A DNA stretch of 64,000 nucleotides from Phyllobacterium sp. OV277 (GCF_900104355.1 NZ_FNIY01000001.1:620001-684000), one strand, 5' to 3'; positions 46,202 through 57,403 are shown, counted from the first letter of the stretch. Program-made: numbers and translations. Notes: generated by a model from the sequence alone, not told the origin.

Positions 46202-46912
46202 CTAATCCCCAAAGTGCCAATCAGCAAAAGTGCTGAACGTGCGCGGCGTTGCCTCGCCCATCTCTCCCGCCGCGGAGATGGCACAGATATCATCAAGCTC
46301 AGGCTCGGCCTGCGAGGCGATGGTTTTGCGGATGGAGGCAAGCAGTTCATCCGCCGTTTGGGTAAAATAATAGCGCCGGAACACTGCGATACTGCGATCA
46401 ACCCTTACCAGATAGGCCATATCATCACGCCGCGCCGCTTCGGCAAGATTGAGCCCGGTTTCCTCGGCGACTTCACGCTGGGCATTGCCATCGAAATCCA
46501 CCCGGTCATCAACCAGATCATCGGCATCAAACGACCCGGCAGGAAAGTACACCCGGCCCGCAACCGATGTTGTCGGCGCCATCCGTCCGGCGATCAGCCT
46601 GTTGTCGCTCGATACGATCACGCCGACGCCAAAAATGTGCCAGGGTTTTTCACCCGTCACATTGCGCTTCCAGTGCATCATCGTGGCGAATGTCGTGCGT
46701 TTGTAGAGGGCGTGGAAAACACTGCCCTCGATTTCGGCATGTTCTCCCATGAAGAATGACCCGTCGAACAGCGTCGGCTTGCCAGCGATTTCTTGAGCCC
46801 AGTTTGCCGTTATCGCATCGCGATGCTGCACGGCATAGGCGAGAGGCCCTTCCTCCACACGCACAATAGCTTGGCTGATCGGGATGACGGTTTCTTCTGG
46901 TATATTGAGCAT
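46202..46912 (-). CDS. Nudix hydrolase
   Basis: A 236-residue protein with the Nudix box read as AGSFDADDLVDD, a short spacer, then REVAEETGL (about residues 120-157), the metal-binding motif for cleaving nucleoside-diphosphate derivatives. About 90 residues precede the Nudix fold. It follows the endonuclease/phosphatase-family gene by three bases, so the two form an operon that may tidy up nucleotides or nucleic acid ends. Substrate unknown. Confidence 0.87.
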   Translation of the reverse strand: MLNIPEETVIPISQAIVRVEEGPLAYAVQHRDAITANWAQEIAGKPTLFDGSFFMGEHAEIEGSVFHALYKRTTFATMMHWKRNVTGEKPWHIFGVGVIVSSDNRLIAGRMAPTTSVAGRVYFPAGSFDADDLVDDRVDFDGNAQREVAEETGLNLAEAARRDDMAYLVRVDRSIAVFRRYYFTQTADELLASIRKTIASQAEPELDDICAISAAGEMGEATPRTFSTFADWHFGD

Positions 46913-46915
46913 CAG

Positions 46916-48031
46916 TCAGACAACATTAAACGTTACGGCAACAGGGCAATGGTCACTCGCCTTGGGGCGATCCCAGCCAATACGCGGAAACATCTCGACC
47001 TTCTGGTCGGGCGGGAAAATCGTGCGGTACGGCTGGCCGCGCCTGATTATATCGGGAACCGCATCGCTGTTGGTTCGCGCAAGCGCCGGCGAGGCCAGTA
47101 TATAATCCAATTGGCACAGATGCCGCTCCTCGGGGCCGCGCGTGTGGTACAGCGTCCAGCGATCCATAACCGGGCGACGCTCCACCAGATTTTCGCAGAA
47201 TCCGCCTTCCAGCAACACGTCAACACTGCTTACCGCCTCGCGCACCGGATCGAATGTATATCCGGCCATGGAATCGCCGCCGATAATCACCCGCTCGCGG
47301 TAGTCATTGAAATCACCGCAGATGACCCAATGCTTGTCCGCCGAGCCGCCGCTATCCGCAAACCGGTCCTCGATGATGCGCCGCACCGCCTTTGCCTCAG
47401 CCATTCGCACGGGCATGGAGGCTGTACGTCCGTCAAGCCCATTGCGCGGCGGTCCCATGGATTTGAAATGGCTGACGAATAGTGTTAGCGGCCGCCCGCC
47501 AATGCGCACATCGATCTCCAGACAGTCCCGCTTGAAAATACGGTCATGCGGCTCAAGCCCAAGCGCCGCGATCTCCGCGTTGTAGAGACCAAAATCATTA
47601 TAGGTCATATGGGCGTGGCTGGTCATTTCGATGAATTCGATAGGCTCGCCATGCCGGGTCTGGTCGCGCATCAACACGGCAACATCAATGCCGCGACTGT
47701 CATTGCCTTCAAGCATATATTTGTGGCGGTAGCCCTCGCCCACCATCTTGAACAGATAACCGAACTCAAAAGCGTTCAGTGCGCCGATATTATCGACTTC
47801 CTGCAGGCACAGAATATCCGCATGGGTTTCGGCGATGGCCAGTGCCGTCAGCTGCCGCGTATCATCCGCATGGGCAATGGCCCGCCCCTGTTCCAGTTGC
47901 CGGTATTGTTCCTCATTATTGATCTGGAAGAGCTGAAGCGTCCGGTCCTTGTTCAGATTGTTCTTGAAGCCTGAGAAATCGAACCTGTTCATCAGATTTT
48001 CGACATTGAACGTGGCGATGCGTACAGACAT
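46916..48031 (-). CDS. Endonuclease/exonuclease/phosphatase-family protein
   Basis: A 371-residue EEP-fold metallohydrolase. The fold is marked by RIATFNVENLMNRFDF (residues 4-19), the ICLQEVDN-like segment ILCLQEVDNIG (metal glutamate, about 74-84), WVICGDFNDY (about 239-248) and KASDHCPVAV at the end. No signal peptide, so it is probably intracellular, acting on nucleic acid or phosphoesters. CAGGG precedes the ATG. Paired with the Nudix gene downstream. Confidence 0.85.
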   Translation of the reverse strand: MSVRIATFNVENLMNRFDFSGFKNNLNKDRTLQLFQINNEEQYRQLEQGRAIAHADDTRQLTALAIAETHADILCLQEVDNIGALNAFEFGYLFKMVGEGYRHKYMLEGNDSRGIDVAVLMRDQTRHGEPIEFIEMTSHAHMTYNDFGLYNAEIAALGLEPHDRIFKRDCLEIDVRIGGRPLTLFVSHFKSMGPPRNGLDGRTASMPVRMAEAKAVRRIIEDRFADSGGSADKHWVICGDFNDYRERVIIGGDSMAGYTFDPVREAVSSVDVLLEGGFCENLVERRPVMDRWTLYHTRGPEERHLCQLDYILASPALARTNSDAVPDIIRRGQPYRTIFPPDQKVEMFPRIGWDRPKASDHCPVAVTFNVV

Positions 48032-48200
48032 TCAAATACCCTGAATTATGAAACCAATGGGAGAAGCAGGACGTTACGCCAAGCCTAGCCTGATTGGTGC
48101 ATCACAACCAGTGCCGAAACCGTTACCCGAACGTTTTCCGCTTGGGCAGGTAGCGATGAGCCGCATGAAGGCCTATATAAAAAAGCGAAACAATACGGAT

Positions 48201-48548
48201 ATGATAATGATGAAAAGCCTGCTCTCCGCCCTCGCTGCCCTTGGTCTTGTCCTGACGGTTGGTATCGGTGTTGCGTCGGCACAGGTGCAGCCATATCGCC
48301 CGGCGCCGCGCGGCAATGATGTCGTTCCAAGAACGCCGCTGGTGCTTGGCAATGACAACTCGGCCCTTGCCAGCCCCGGTTGCACAGGAACGGCACGCTG
48401 CAATGATTTCCGCAGGAGCCGGCCGATTATCTCGCCGCCCACGCGCACACAGGCCCAGAATTGTCAGGATCGCTATCAATCCTACCGCGCCTTTGACAAT
48501 ACCTATCAGCCGCGCAGCGGCCCACGCCGCACCTGTACGCTGCAATAG
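48201..48548 (+). CDS. Small secreted BA14K-like protein
   Basis: A 115-residue protein with a signal peptide (residues 1-28, cut after ASA). The mature end, CQDRYQSYRAFDNTYQPRSG then RRTC, follows the C-x2-RY-x-S-Y-[D]-x-TY pattern of the BA14K family, first known from Brucella as a small lectin-like antigen. Two earlier cysteines are also present. I chose ATG 48201 at the signal-peptide start. A strong terminator follows. The match is by pattern only. Confidence 0.65.
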   Translation: MIMMKSLLSALAALGLVLTVGIGVASAQVQPYRPAPRGNDVVPRTPLVLGNDNSALASPGCTGTARCNDFRRSRPIISPPTRTQAQNCQDRYQSYRAFDNTYQPRSGPRRTCTLQ

Positions 48549-48554
48549 GAAAAG

Positions 48555-48585
48555 GCCGGTAGATCGCTCTACCGGCCCATTTTTA
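48555..48585. terminator. Bidirectional terminator between the BA14K-like gene and ilvC
   Basis: A perfect ten-base-pair stem GGCCGGTAGA/TCTACCGGCC with a four-base loop, flanked by ATTTTT on the plus strand and TTTT on the minus strand. Confidence 0.9.
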
Positions 48586-48601
48586 TGCAGCTTAGAAAAG
48601 C

Positions 48602-50300
<1,699 letters not shown>

Positions 50301-50407
50301 GAGGCGTCTTTCCAATCAATTTTCACGGCTTCTTTTGCCGTACCGTACGTTACGGTTCGGTTCTAGTTCGATGAAAATCATTTGGCAAGTGGTGATGAAA
50401 AAGAATT

Positions 50408-51631
50408 CTAGTTCCAGATCTTTTCGCGCAAGCCGATTGGCCTGAAGGGGTCGATAAGAGTACCCGATACCATCGATGCCAGAACTTGTGGCGCTGGCGG
50501 AATACGCGCCAGGGTTGGCACAACCCGATCACGCGCGAAAGGCAGCGCGGTTGAATCCGATTGGTAAAACGGCGTGAAGGCCCGCGACAAAGCTTGAAAA
50601 CCGCGCACATGCATCCGGCGGGACGCCGCATAGGCAGACAGAGCCGCATCAAGCTCGGTGGACGTCATCAAGGCATGGGCGAGCGCCCGTGCATCCAATA
50701 GCGCCATATTGGCACCCTGCCCCAACTGCGGGCTGGTGGAATGGGCGGCATCGCCGATAACAGCCAGATGACGGCCAACCGGCATAGACAGTGTATGGTG
50801 GCCATAACGCGCCAGCGTCATATCGTCGAAACCATTGATCTGATCGAGATAGACAGAACATTCGGGCCAGAGTGACAGAACCCGGTCTTTCCAGCTTTCA
50901 ATTCCGGCAGCACGCAGACTGTCCGCTTCATCGGGTTTTGTACTCCAGAAGAAGGCGGCCATATCGTCACCAGCCGCATCTGTCCTGCCGATTGGCAGAA
51001 CGCCGATCATGACACCTGCCTTCCGGTAGCGCTGCAACAGGGAGCGCGCATCAAAGCCTTCGCCGTGCCATTTGAGCGATACCCAATAGGCGCCATAGGT
51101 CAGAGGTTTTGGCTCCGACGGATTGAAGGCATATTGCTTGAGTTTCGAGCGCGACCCGCTGGCATCAACAACAAGATCGAACGTGCCAATACTGCGGCCG
51201 GTATTGGTCATCAGCCACGCACGGCCATGGCCGGTTTGCATCGTTAGCGCATCCACATTGGTCTGGATATCAATCCCTTCCCGCAAGACGGCCTGATAGA
51301 GCACATCGAACAGCGCAGCGCGGTGCACGGCAATGCCGTAGCGCCCGCCTTTCAGGGCGGAGTAGCGGACGTCAAGCACCGGACGTCCCGACAGGGCATC
51401 AGCGCCATAGAGCCGGTCAATCCGGTTGCCCAGCAATGAAATACGGTCAAAAAGCCCAAGATCATCAAGCACGGTCAGGCCGGTCGGCTGCAGAATGAGA
51501 CCAGACCCCAAGGGCGACGGTGTCGAAAAGCGTTCGAGAAGTTTTACATCATGCCCGGCACGATGAAGATAAAGCGCTGCGGCAAGTCCTGCGGGGCCTG
51601 CACCGACAATGGCAATCTGCTGCTTTTTCAA
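50408..51631 (-). CDS. FAD-dependent monooxygenase (PHBH/ubiH-type)
   Basis: A 407-residue flavin hydroxylase. The FAD motif IAIVGAGPAGLAAALYLH (about residues 5-22) and the second site HLAVIGDAAHSTSPQLGQGA (about 283-302) are unmistakable, with a DASGSR segment in between. Such enzymes hydroxylate aromatic or cyclic compounds with NAD(P)H and oxygen; the substrate is not evident. I prefer TTG 51631 because of AAGGGGCGGG upstream and because a strong hairpin abuts the ATG at 51661, which would add ten residues. It is followed by the TetR gene on the same strand. Confidence 0.85.
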   Translation of the reverse strand: MKKQQIAIVGAGPAGLAAALYLHRAGHDVKLLERFSTPSPLGSGLILQPTGLTVLDDLGLFDRISLLGNRIDRLYGADALSGRPVLDVRYSALKGGRYGIAVHRAALFDVLYQAVLREGIDIQTNVDALTMQTGHGRAWLMTNTGRSIGTFDLVVDASGSRSKLKQYAFNPSEPKPLTYGAYWVSLKWHGEGFDARSLLQRYRKAGVMIGVLPIGRTDAAGDDMAAFFWSTKPDEADSLRAAGIESWKDRVLSLWPECSVYLDQINGFDDMTLARYGHHTLSMPVGRHLAVIGDAAHSTSPQLGQGANMALLDARALAHALMTSTELDAALSAYAASRRMHVRGFQALSRAFTPFYQSDSTALPFARDRVVPTLARIPPAPQVLASMVSGTLIDPFRPIGLREKIWN

Positions 51632-51663
51632 TCTGACCCGCCCCTTTGCTGGTACGGGCATAC

Positions 51664-51700
51664 AGACGCGATGCGGGTCTTTCAACCCGGCATCGCGTCT
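51664..51700. other. Strong hairpin between kup and the monooxygenase gene
   Basis: AGACGCGATGCGGGT pairs with ACCCGGCATCGCGTCT with one bulged base and a six-base loop. There is no T-run on either side, so it may be an RNA-stabilising or attenuating structure rather than a simple terminator. It lies nine bases upstream of the kup stop position on the transcript's far side. Confidence 0.5.
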
Positions 51701-51709
51701 CACATCGTC

Positions 51710-53635
51710 CTAAATATTGACCTGCGTTCCGATTTCGACAACGCGGCCGGTCGGGATTTGGAAATACTCGGTGGCGTCGCTGGCGGTGCGCGCCAGCGCA
51801 ATGAACAGCCGATCCTGCCAATGCGGCATTTCCGAGCGCGCCGATGCCTTGAGCGAGCGGCGTGACAGGAAGAACGACGTTGTCATGATATCGAACTTCC
51901 AGCCCTGCTTGCGGCAGATCGCCAGTGTACGAGGGATATTCGGGCGCTCCATGTAGCCGAAGGTCAGCGTGACGCGCATGAAAAGATCGTTGATGGGTTC
52001 GATCTTGACCCGCTCGCTCTTTTTGACGAGCGGCGATGGCGCGGTGATGACGGTCAGGATCACATTGTTCTGGTGCAGCACCTTATAGTGTTTCAGGCTG
52101 TGCATCAGGGCAGTCGGCGTGCTCTTCGGATCGCCGGTCAGGAAAACAGCGGTTCCCGGCACCAGCGGCGGCGGGTTTTGCGCCATTTTCTTCGAGATGA
52201 GATCAAGCGGCACTTCGCCCTTGCGTGTTTTCTCAAACAGCTGACGGCTGCCGCGCACCCAGGTGAACATCACCAGAATGATCAGGAATGCCACGACGAG
52301 AGATGCCCAGCCGCCATCGACAACCTTGATCAGGTTGGCGCTGACAAAGGTCAGATCAATAATCATGAAGCAGACAGTCAGGCTGACCGCCACCCAAAGG
52401 CGCCACTTCCAGATGCGCGTCATGACGATGAAAAGCAGGATGGTGGTGACCAGCATATTGCCTGTCACAGCAATGCCGTATGCGGAAGCAAGATTGGTTG
52501 AACGCTCAAAGCCGAGAACAAGCAGGATAACCACAAGGCCAAGCAGCATGTTGACGCGTGGCAGATAGACCTGACCCGATTGCTTCTCCGACGTGTGCTC
52601 AATGTTCAGACGTGGCAGAAGATTAAGCTGCACGGCCTGACGCGACAGGGAATAAGCGCCCGAGATAACCGCCTGACTGGCAATAACGGTCGCCGCGGTG
52701 GCCAGAAGCACCATTGGCAGCAGCGCCCAGTGCGGGAACATTTCGAAGAACGGGTTCTTGGCAGAATCAGCATGAGCCAGAATGAAGGCGCCCTGCCCGA
52801 AATAGTTCAGGAGAAGACAGGGAAACACGATCCAAACCCATGCGGTCGCGATTGGCTTGCGGCCAAAATGGCCGAGATCCGCGTAGAGTGCTTCTGCACC
52901 CGTCACCGCCAAAAACACTGTACCGATAGTCGGAAATGCTGTTCCCGGATTATCGATAATATACTCGACCGCATAATAGGGATTTACAGCAGCAAATACG
53001 CTCAGATCATCGGTCAGATGCCAGAGGCCAAAAAAACCGATGGCAAGGAACCAAAGAAGGGTGATCGGCCCGAAGATGGTGGCAACGCGCGCAGTGCCGA
53101 ATCGCTGGACGGAAAACAGCGTGAGCAGAATCACAATGGTAATCGGGACGATGAACGGCGTCAGCGCCGGCGTAACAATCTCGAGACCTTCAACCGCCGA
53201 GAGCACCGAAATGGCCGGCGTAATCACGGCGTCACCGTAAAACAGCGACGCACCGACGATACCTAGACCCAGAATAAGCTGTGGCCGGGATTTGAAACTG
53301 GACCGCGCCAGCGCCATCAAAGAAAGAATACCGCCCTCGCCGTCATTGTCGGCGCGTAGCACGAAAAAAACATATTTGATGGTGACGATCAGGGTAAGCG
53401 CCCAGAAGATCATGGAGACAACACCGAGAATATCGGTCCTGCTCAGAAATCCATCCATTGACGCTGCGTGCAAAGCTTCGCGAAAGGCATAGATCGGGCT
53501 CGTCCCGATGTCGCCATAGACAACGCCGAGGGCACCAAGCACAAGAACCGGAAATGCTTCTTTGTGATGCGGTTCCGGTTCATAGGCGACGGTGCCGTTC
53601 GAATCGTTCTCGTCGCCAATTTGCTGGTCACTCAT
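51710..53635 (-). CDS. kup: Low-affinity potassium transporter Kup
   Basis: A 641-residue KUP/HAK/KT K+ uptake protein with twelve membrane spans in the first 450 residues and a soluble C-terminal region. VLGALGVVYGDIGTSPIYAF (about residues 31-50) and GDAVITPAISVLSAVEGL (about 128-145) are family signatures. Length is typical. The GAGGGAA ribosome site is good. It takes up potassium with protons and complements the Kef-type efflux system found in another part of the window. Confidence 0.95.
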   Translation of the reverse strand: MSDQQIGDENDSNGTVAYEPEPHHKEAFPVLVLGALGVVYGDIGTSPIYAFREALHAASMDGFLSRTDILGVVSMIFWALTLIVTIKYVFFVLRADNDGEGGILSLMALARSSFKSRPQLILGLGIVGASLFYGDAVITPAISVLSAVEGLEIVTPALTPFIVPITIVILLTLFSVQRFGTARVATIFGPITLLWFLAIGFFGLWHLTDDLSVFAAVNPYYAVEYIIDNPGTAFPTIGTVFLAVTGAEALYADLGHFGRKPIATAWVWIVFPCLLLNYFGQGAFILAHADSAKNPFFEMFPHWALLPMVLLATAATVIASQAVISGAYSLSRQAVQLNLLPRLNIEHTSEKQSGQVYLPRVNMLLGLVVILLVLGFERSTNLASAYGIAVTGNMLVTTILLFIVMTRIWKWRLWVAVSLTVCFMIIDLTFVSANLIKVVDGGWASLVVAFLIILVMFTWVRGSRQLFEKTRKGEVPLDLISKKMAQNPPPLVPGTAVFLTGDPKSTPTALMHSLKHYKVLHQNNVILTVITAPSPLVKKSERVKIEPINDLFMRVTLTFGYMERPNIPRTLAICRKQGWKFDIMTTSFFLSRRSLKASARSEMPHWQDRLFIALARTASDATEYFQIPTGRVVEIGTQVNI

Positions 53636-53777
53636 ACAGGTTTTCCCTCGCTCTGACAGCGTGGGCGGACGAGTTAGTCGTGTTGCACCGCAATATCAAT
53701 CGCCATTTTAACATAGCTGTCATCCCACGTTATGCAAAAACGCATGGCAACGCAAATCTCGCACGCGAATCAAGGCT

Positions 53778-54518
53778 CTACGCCTGAAGCGCATTCATGA
53801 ATCTTTCCACGGCACGCGACATGCCGTGCGTCAAAGCCTCGGCTGTCAGGCCATGACCGATCGAAACTTCCACCAGATTCGGCACTTTTTTAACAAGCGC
53901 AGGCAAATTGGCGACCGTCAGATCATGCCCGGCATTAACAGCAATGCCCACCTTGCCAGCCGCTTCTGCAACTCTTGCAAGCCTGTCCAGTTCCAATGCT
54001 TCGCGGCGTGGATCGTCATGCGCACCGCCATAGGGGCCCGTATAGAGTTCAACACGGTCCGCACCGAGAGCCTTGGCCAGCGCTGGCGCTTCCACATCAG
54101 GATCAATGAACAGCGATACGCGGCTCGACTGGTGCTTTAGTTTCTGAATGATGGGGCGCAGGAAGTCGCCGTGTTTCTTCAGGTCCCAGCCATGATCAGA
54201 GGTCGACTGATCAGGATCATCAGGAACCAGCGTGACCTGTTCAGGCTCGTTCCTGGCAATGAGATCAAGGAATTCCGCCGTCGGATAGCCCTCGATGTTG
54301 AATTCGGCTTGCGGGAACTCGTCATCGATAAGCGCCCGAATCTCCGGCAGGTCAGAGAAGCGGATATGCCGTTCATCCGGACGCGGATGCACGGTCAGCC
54401 CGCCCGCTCCACCCGCCAGCGCCACACGTCCAAGCCCGATAACACTGGGCCAAGGCAGGTCGCGCCGATTGCGCAACATGGCAATTGCATTGAGGTTCAC
54501 GGAAAGGGAAGCTGTCAT
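53778..54518 (-). CDS. pdxJ: Pyridoxine 5'-phosphate synthase
   Basis: A 246-residue TIM-barrel enzyme condensing deoxyxylulose-phosphate with 3-amino-2-oxopropyl phosphate to give pyridoxine phosphate. [13 protein letters not shown] (about residues 7-19), [14 protein letters not shown] (about 39-52), VSLFIDPD and ELYTGPYGG are all diagnostic. ATG 54518 is preferred; ATG 54530 is also possible. It is divergent from tenA with about 130 bases between. Confidence 0.95.
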   Translation of the reverse strand: MTASLSVNLNAIAMLRNRRDLPWPSVIGLGRVALAGGAGGLTVHPRPDERHIRFSDLPEIRALIDDEFPQAEFNIEGYPTAEFLDLIARNEPEQVTLVPDDPDQSTSDHGWDLKKHGDFLRPIIQKLKHQSSRVSLFIDPDVEAPALAKALGADRVELYTGPYGGAHDDPRREALELDRLARVAEAAGKVGIAVNAGHDLTVANLPALVKKVPNLVEVSIGHGLTAEALTHGMSRAVERFMNALQA

Positions 54519-54649
54519 GCCGGATTCCATTGCAGAAGGTGTTGCCTTGATCTTTAGCGCAGAAAGAGAACATAAAACATTGGAATCTGAACCATAGCCC
54601 AAGATGGTCGTCACCCCGCAATTTCTTGCCCGTAAAGAGTATCAGTTTT

Positions 54650-55348
54650 ATGAGCCCATCTGACTTTTCTTCGCCGATTTTTGCGCGGTGGCGCGAAAAC
54701 GCAGCCACTGACTGGTCCACCTATGTCGACCACGCTTTCGTACGCGGTCTCGGCGATGGTTCGCTGCCTGAGCAGGCATTTCTGCATTATCTGGTTCAGG
54801 ATTACATTTTCCTGTTCCACTTCTCGCGGGCTTGGGGAATGGCGGTGCTGAAGGCGGAAAGCCACGAGGAGCTGGAACTGGCATCGGCAACCGTCAATGC
54901 ATTGGTCAATCATGAAATGCCTGTGCATATCGAGATATGCGCAAAGGCGGGAATTTCCCGCGCGGCCCTGCTTGAGACCGAAGAAGAGGCCGAAAATCTC
55001 TCTTATACCCGCTATGTTATCGATGCCGGGCTATCCGGTGATTTCCTTGATCTGATAGCGGCTCTCGCGCCTTGTGTGATGGGTTATGGCGAAATCGGTA
55101 CACGCCTCGCCGCCACCTCAGCGAAAGGCAACCCCTACCAGCAATGGATCGATACCTATGCGGGCAAGGACTATCAGGATGTCTGCCATGCGGTCGGGCA
55201 ACTGATCGAAAGCAGCGTTCGCACCCGGCTTGGCCTGTCGCCTGATAGTTCAGGGCGGTGGAAGTCACTCAATCGGCGTTTCCGCACGGCAACCCGGCTG
55301 GAAGCAGGGTTCTGGTCAATGGGAATGCGCGGGATGGCCCGAGTCTAG
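54650..55348 (+). CDS. tenA: TenA-family thiaminase II/salvage hydrolase
   Basis: A 232-residue TenA protein that in known members hydrolyses aminopyrimidine breakdown products of thiamin for salvage. The helical fold is marked by YLVQDYIFLFHFSRAWG (about residues 44-60) and YTRYV, with the catalytic cysteine in APCVMGYGEIG (about residues 138-148) followed by the glutamate. Start at ATG 54650 after AAAGAG. It stands apart from the thi operon and carries no riboswitch. Its stop overlaps the GNAT stop on the other strand by four bases. Confidence 0.9.
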   Translation: MSPSDFSSPIFARWRENAATDWSTYVDHAFVRGLGDGSLPEQAFLHYLVQDYIFLFHFSRAWGMAVLKAESHEELELASATVNALVNHEMPVHIEICAKAGISRAALLETEEEAENLSYTRYVIDAGLSGDFLDLIAALAPCVMGYGEIGTRLAATSAKGNPYQQWIDTYAGKDYQDVCHAVGQLIESSVRTRLGLSPDSSGRWKSLNRRFRTATRLEAGFWSMGMRGMARV

Positions 55349-55740
55349 GGCTGGTACCGCAAGAGCGATGACGTACCCGTTGCAAAACCCATTTTTTCAT
55401 AAAACGGGATAAGGCGATCCGGGCAATAAAGCTCAAAGCTTGCCATGGATTTCAGTTTTTCATGGCCTTTAATGCGGTCCATGATCGTTTGGCCCAACCC
55501 CGTCCCACGGAATTTTTCATCAACAATCACGTCGAAGATCATCGCCTTGTAAACATAATCAGTCAGAACACGGGCAAAGCCGATCAGCTTACCCTCGACA
55601 CAGCAGCCAATGATGATGTCGCAATGCTCAAGCATCCGCACGACGTCATCATATTGCCGGTTCTTCGTCCACCACTCATTCTGGTAAAGGGCAAAAAGCT
55701 CCTGCCGGTGGCTGCCTTCGATCCGATCGATCCACTGCAT
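55345..55740 (-). CDS. GNAT-family N-acetyltransferase
   Basis: A 131-residue acetyl-CoA transferase. Motif A is DEKFRGTGLGQTIMDRI (about residues 78-94), with the preceding FDVIVD strand, and PFYEKMGF closes the fold. Start at ATG 55740, with GGAGG ten bases upstream. It may acetylate an amine or protein; the substrate is not evident. It lies 27 bases from the helicase gene on the same strand. Confidence 0.87.
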   Translation of the reverse strand: MQWIDRIEGSHRQELFALYQNEWWTKNRQYDDVVRMLEHCDIIIGCCVEGKLIGFARVLTDYVYKAMIFDVIVDEKFRGTGLGQTIMDRIKGHEKLKSMASFELYCPDRLIPFYEKMGFATGTSSLLRYQP

Positions 55741-55766
55741 ATCCTTTTCGCCTCCGGACAAACTCT

Positions 55767-56894
55767 CTATCTCACTATGGTCAGCCGTTCCGCCGCGCGG
55801 GTAATAGCCGTGTAAAGCCAGCGATCACGCGTATCCCGGAAGGCAAAACTTTCGTCGAACAGAACCACGTCGTTCCATTGCGAGCCCTGCGCCTTGTGGG
55901 TCGTCAGCGCGTAGCCATAGTCGAAATCGTCATAGCGCTTCTTGGTTTGCCACGGAATTTCGCTGTCAGGGTCTTCAAACTGCGCTTTCAGCAGTTTGAT
56001 CTTGGCAACGCCCCGGCCCGGCTCTTCATCCTCAGGCGCAACCAGCAGATTGATGCCGGGCTTCACCGTTTCGCGTGATGAGGTCATCACCTTCCACAAT
56101 GAACCGTTGAGCAGCCCCTTGGCCGGATCATTGCGCAGGCACACCAGCTTGTCACCCGCCTGCGGGAACGATGCGGAAAAGCCTTTGAGTTCGCGCAAAC
56201 GCTGATTATAGCGGCGGCGCGTGCGGTTGGTGCCAACCAGAACCTGATCGGCGCCGAGCACCAGATCCTGCGTCACATCATTCTTGGAAATGACCTTGGC
56301 CGCACCGAAATCCCCATAGCCGAATTCGCGCCCCTCGCGCACATCAAGCGCAAGGCGCAGGATCGGGTTGTCGCGCGCCTGCCGGTGAATTTCGCTGAGC
56401 AGAAAATCTGGCTCATGCTCGGTAAAGAAGCCGCCACCTGATATTGGCGGCAACTGGCCGGGATCACCCAGCACCAGAATGGGCGTACCGAAACTCATCA
56501 GGTCACGGCCAAGCTGTTCATCGACCATGGAGCATTCGTCGACAACAATAAGCTTTGCCTTCGAGACAGGACTTTGCCGGTTGAGCGAGAAGGTCGGCGC
56601 AATGCTGGTCTTACCAGTCGTCTCATCCTCGACTGCCTCTTCGCCGCGCGGGCGATAGATCAGCGAATGCAGTGTCCGGGCATTGGATGCGCCTTTCGAG
56701 CGCAGAACCTGCGCCGCCTTGCCGGTGAAGGCAGCAAACTGGACGTCGCCATCAATGTGCTCGGCGAAATAGCGGGCAAGCGTCGTCTTGCCGGTACCGG
56801 CATAGCCGAAAAGCCGGAAAATCGGGCTGCGCCCGTCTTTCAGCCATTTGGAAACAGCGCCAAGCGCCTCATCCTGTTGTGGTGATAATTGCAT
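55767..56894 (-). CDS. RecD/Pif1-like superfamily 1 helicase
   Basis: A 375-residue single-subunit ATP-dependent DNA helicase of the RecD2/Pif1/UvrD_C_2 kind. Walker A is GYAGTGKTTLARYF (about residues 29-42), Walker B IVVDECSMVDEQL, then LGDPGQLPPI (motif III, about 141-150) and the last motif YALTTHKAQGSQWNDVV (about 329-345). It is much shorter than RecD of RecBCD and has no nuclease partner nearby, so it probably acts alone in repair or replication. The frame starts at ATG 56894. Confidence 0.88.
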   Translation of the reverse strand: MQLSPQQDEALGAVSKWLKDGRSPIFRLFGYAGTGKTTLARYFAEHIDGDVQFAAFTGKAAQVLRSKGASNARTLHSLIYRPRGEEAVEDETTGKTSIAPTFSLNRQSPVSKAKLIVVDECSMVDEQLGRDLMSFGTPILVLGDPGQLPPISGGGFFTEHEPDFLLSEIHRQARDNPILRLALDVREGREFGYGDFGAAKVISKNDVTQDLVLGADQVLVGTNRTRRRYNQRLRELKGFSASFPQAGDKLVCLRNDPAKGLLNGSLWKVMTSSRETVKPGINLLVAPEDEEPGRGVAKIKLLKAQFEDPDSEIPWQTKKRYDDFDYGYALTTHKAQGSQWNDVVLFDESFAFRDTRDRWLYTAITRAAERLTIVR

Positions 56895-56955
56895 CGCCCT
56901 GACTGACAGGATTCGCCCTCAAAGGGCAAGGAAAATGGGACAAACGCGTCTTATA

Positions 56956-57402
56956 CTATAGATTATCCGGGTTTCCGGGCCGGATTTTTCCCTCCCCGGA
57001 GGCTCCGGTTTTCGTGTCCCGCATACGGAACTGATCGCCCTTCACTTGCAGGTACCAGCAAACTTTCTGCTCCTCGCCTTCATAAAGCAGGCAGAGCGTG
57101 TCTTTCTCCAGCGTCCATTCACCGGCATAGGACATGCCATTGGTCAAAACCTTGTCCGGCTTACAGCATTCGATCAACTTGCCGCGCGATTTGCCATCTG
57201 GTCCCAGAAACTCGGTAAAATTGAACGGCGGCTGCGCTTTGACTTCACCAGTAATGGTTGCTCCTGTGATGACCTTGCGCAGGTCCTCTTCCGAGGCAAC
57301 CGGCCAGGAAGCATCCTGCGCACGCACCGGCGCGGCATAACTGCCAACCGCAAATAGCATCAACACAATCGCTGCACGGCGAACTGTCGAAGTTCCATGC
57401 AT
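56956..57402 (-). CDS. Secreted hypothetical protein
   Basis: A 148-residue protein with a signal peptide (residues 1-29, cut after VRA). The rest contains YAGEWTLEKDTLCLLYEG, which resembles small beta-barrel domains of unknown function, and two pairs of cysteines (CCKPDK and CLL/VCWY). Start at ATG 57402, with AAAGG upstream. It lies 1 base after the nitrile hydratase accessory gene on the same strand and may ride on that transcript, but a role in nitrile metabolism is not shown. Confidence 0.75.
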   Translation of the reverse strand: MHGTSTVRRAAIVLMLFAVGSYAAPVRAQDASWPVASEEDLRKVITGATITGEVKAQPPFNFTEFLGPDGKSRGKLIECCKPDKVLTNGMSYAGEWTLEKDTLCLLYEGEEQKVCWYLQVKGDQFRMRDTKTGASGEGKIRPGNPDNL

Positions 57403-57403
57403 C

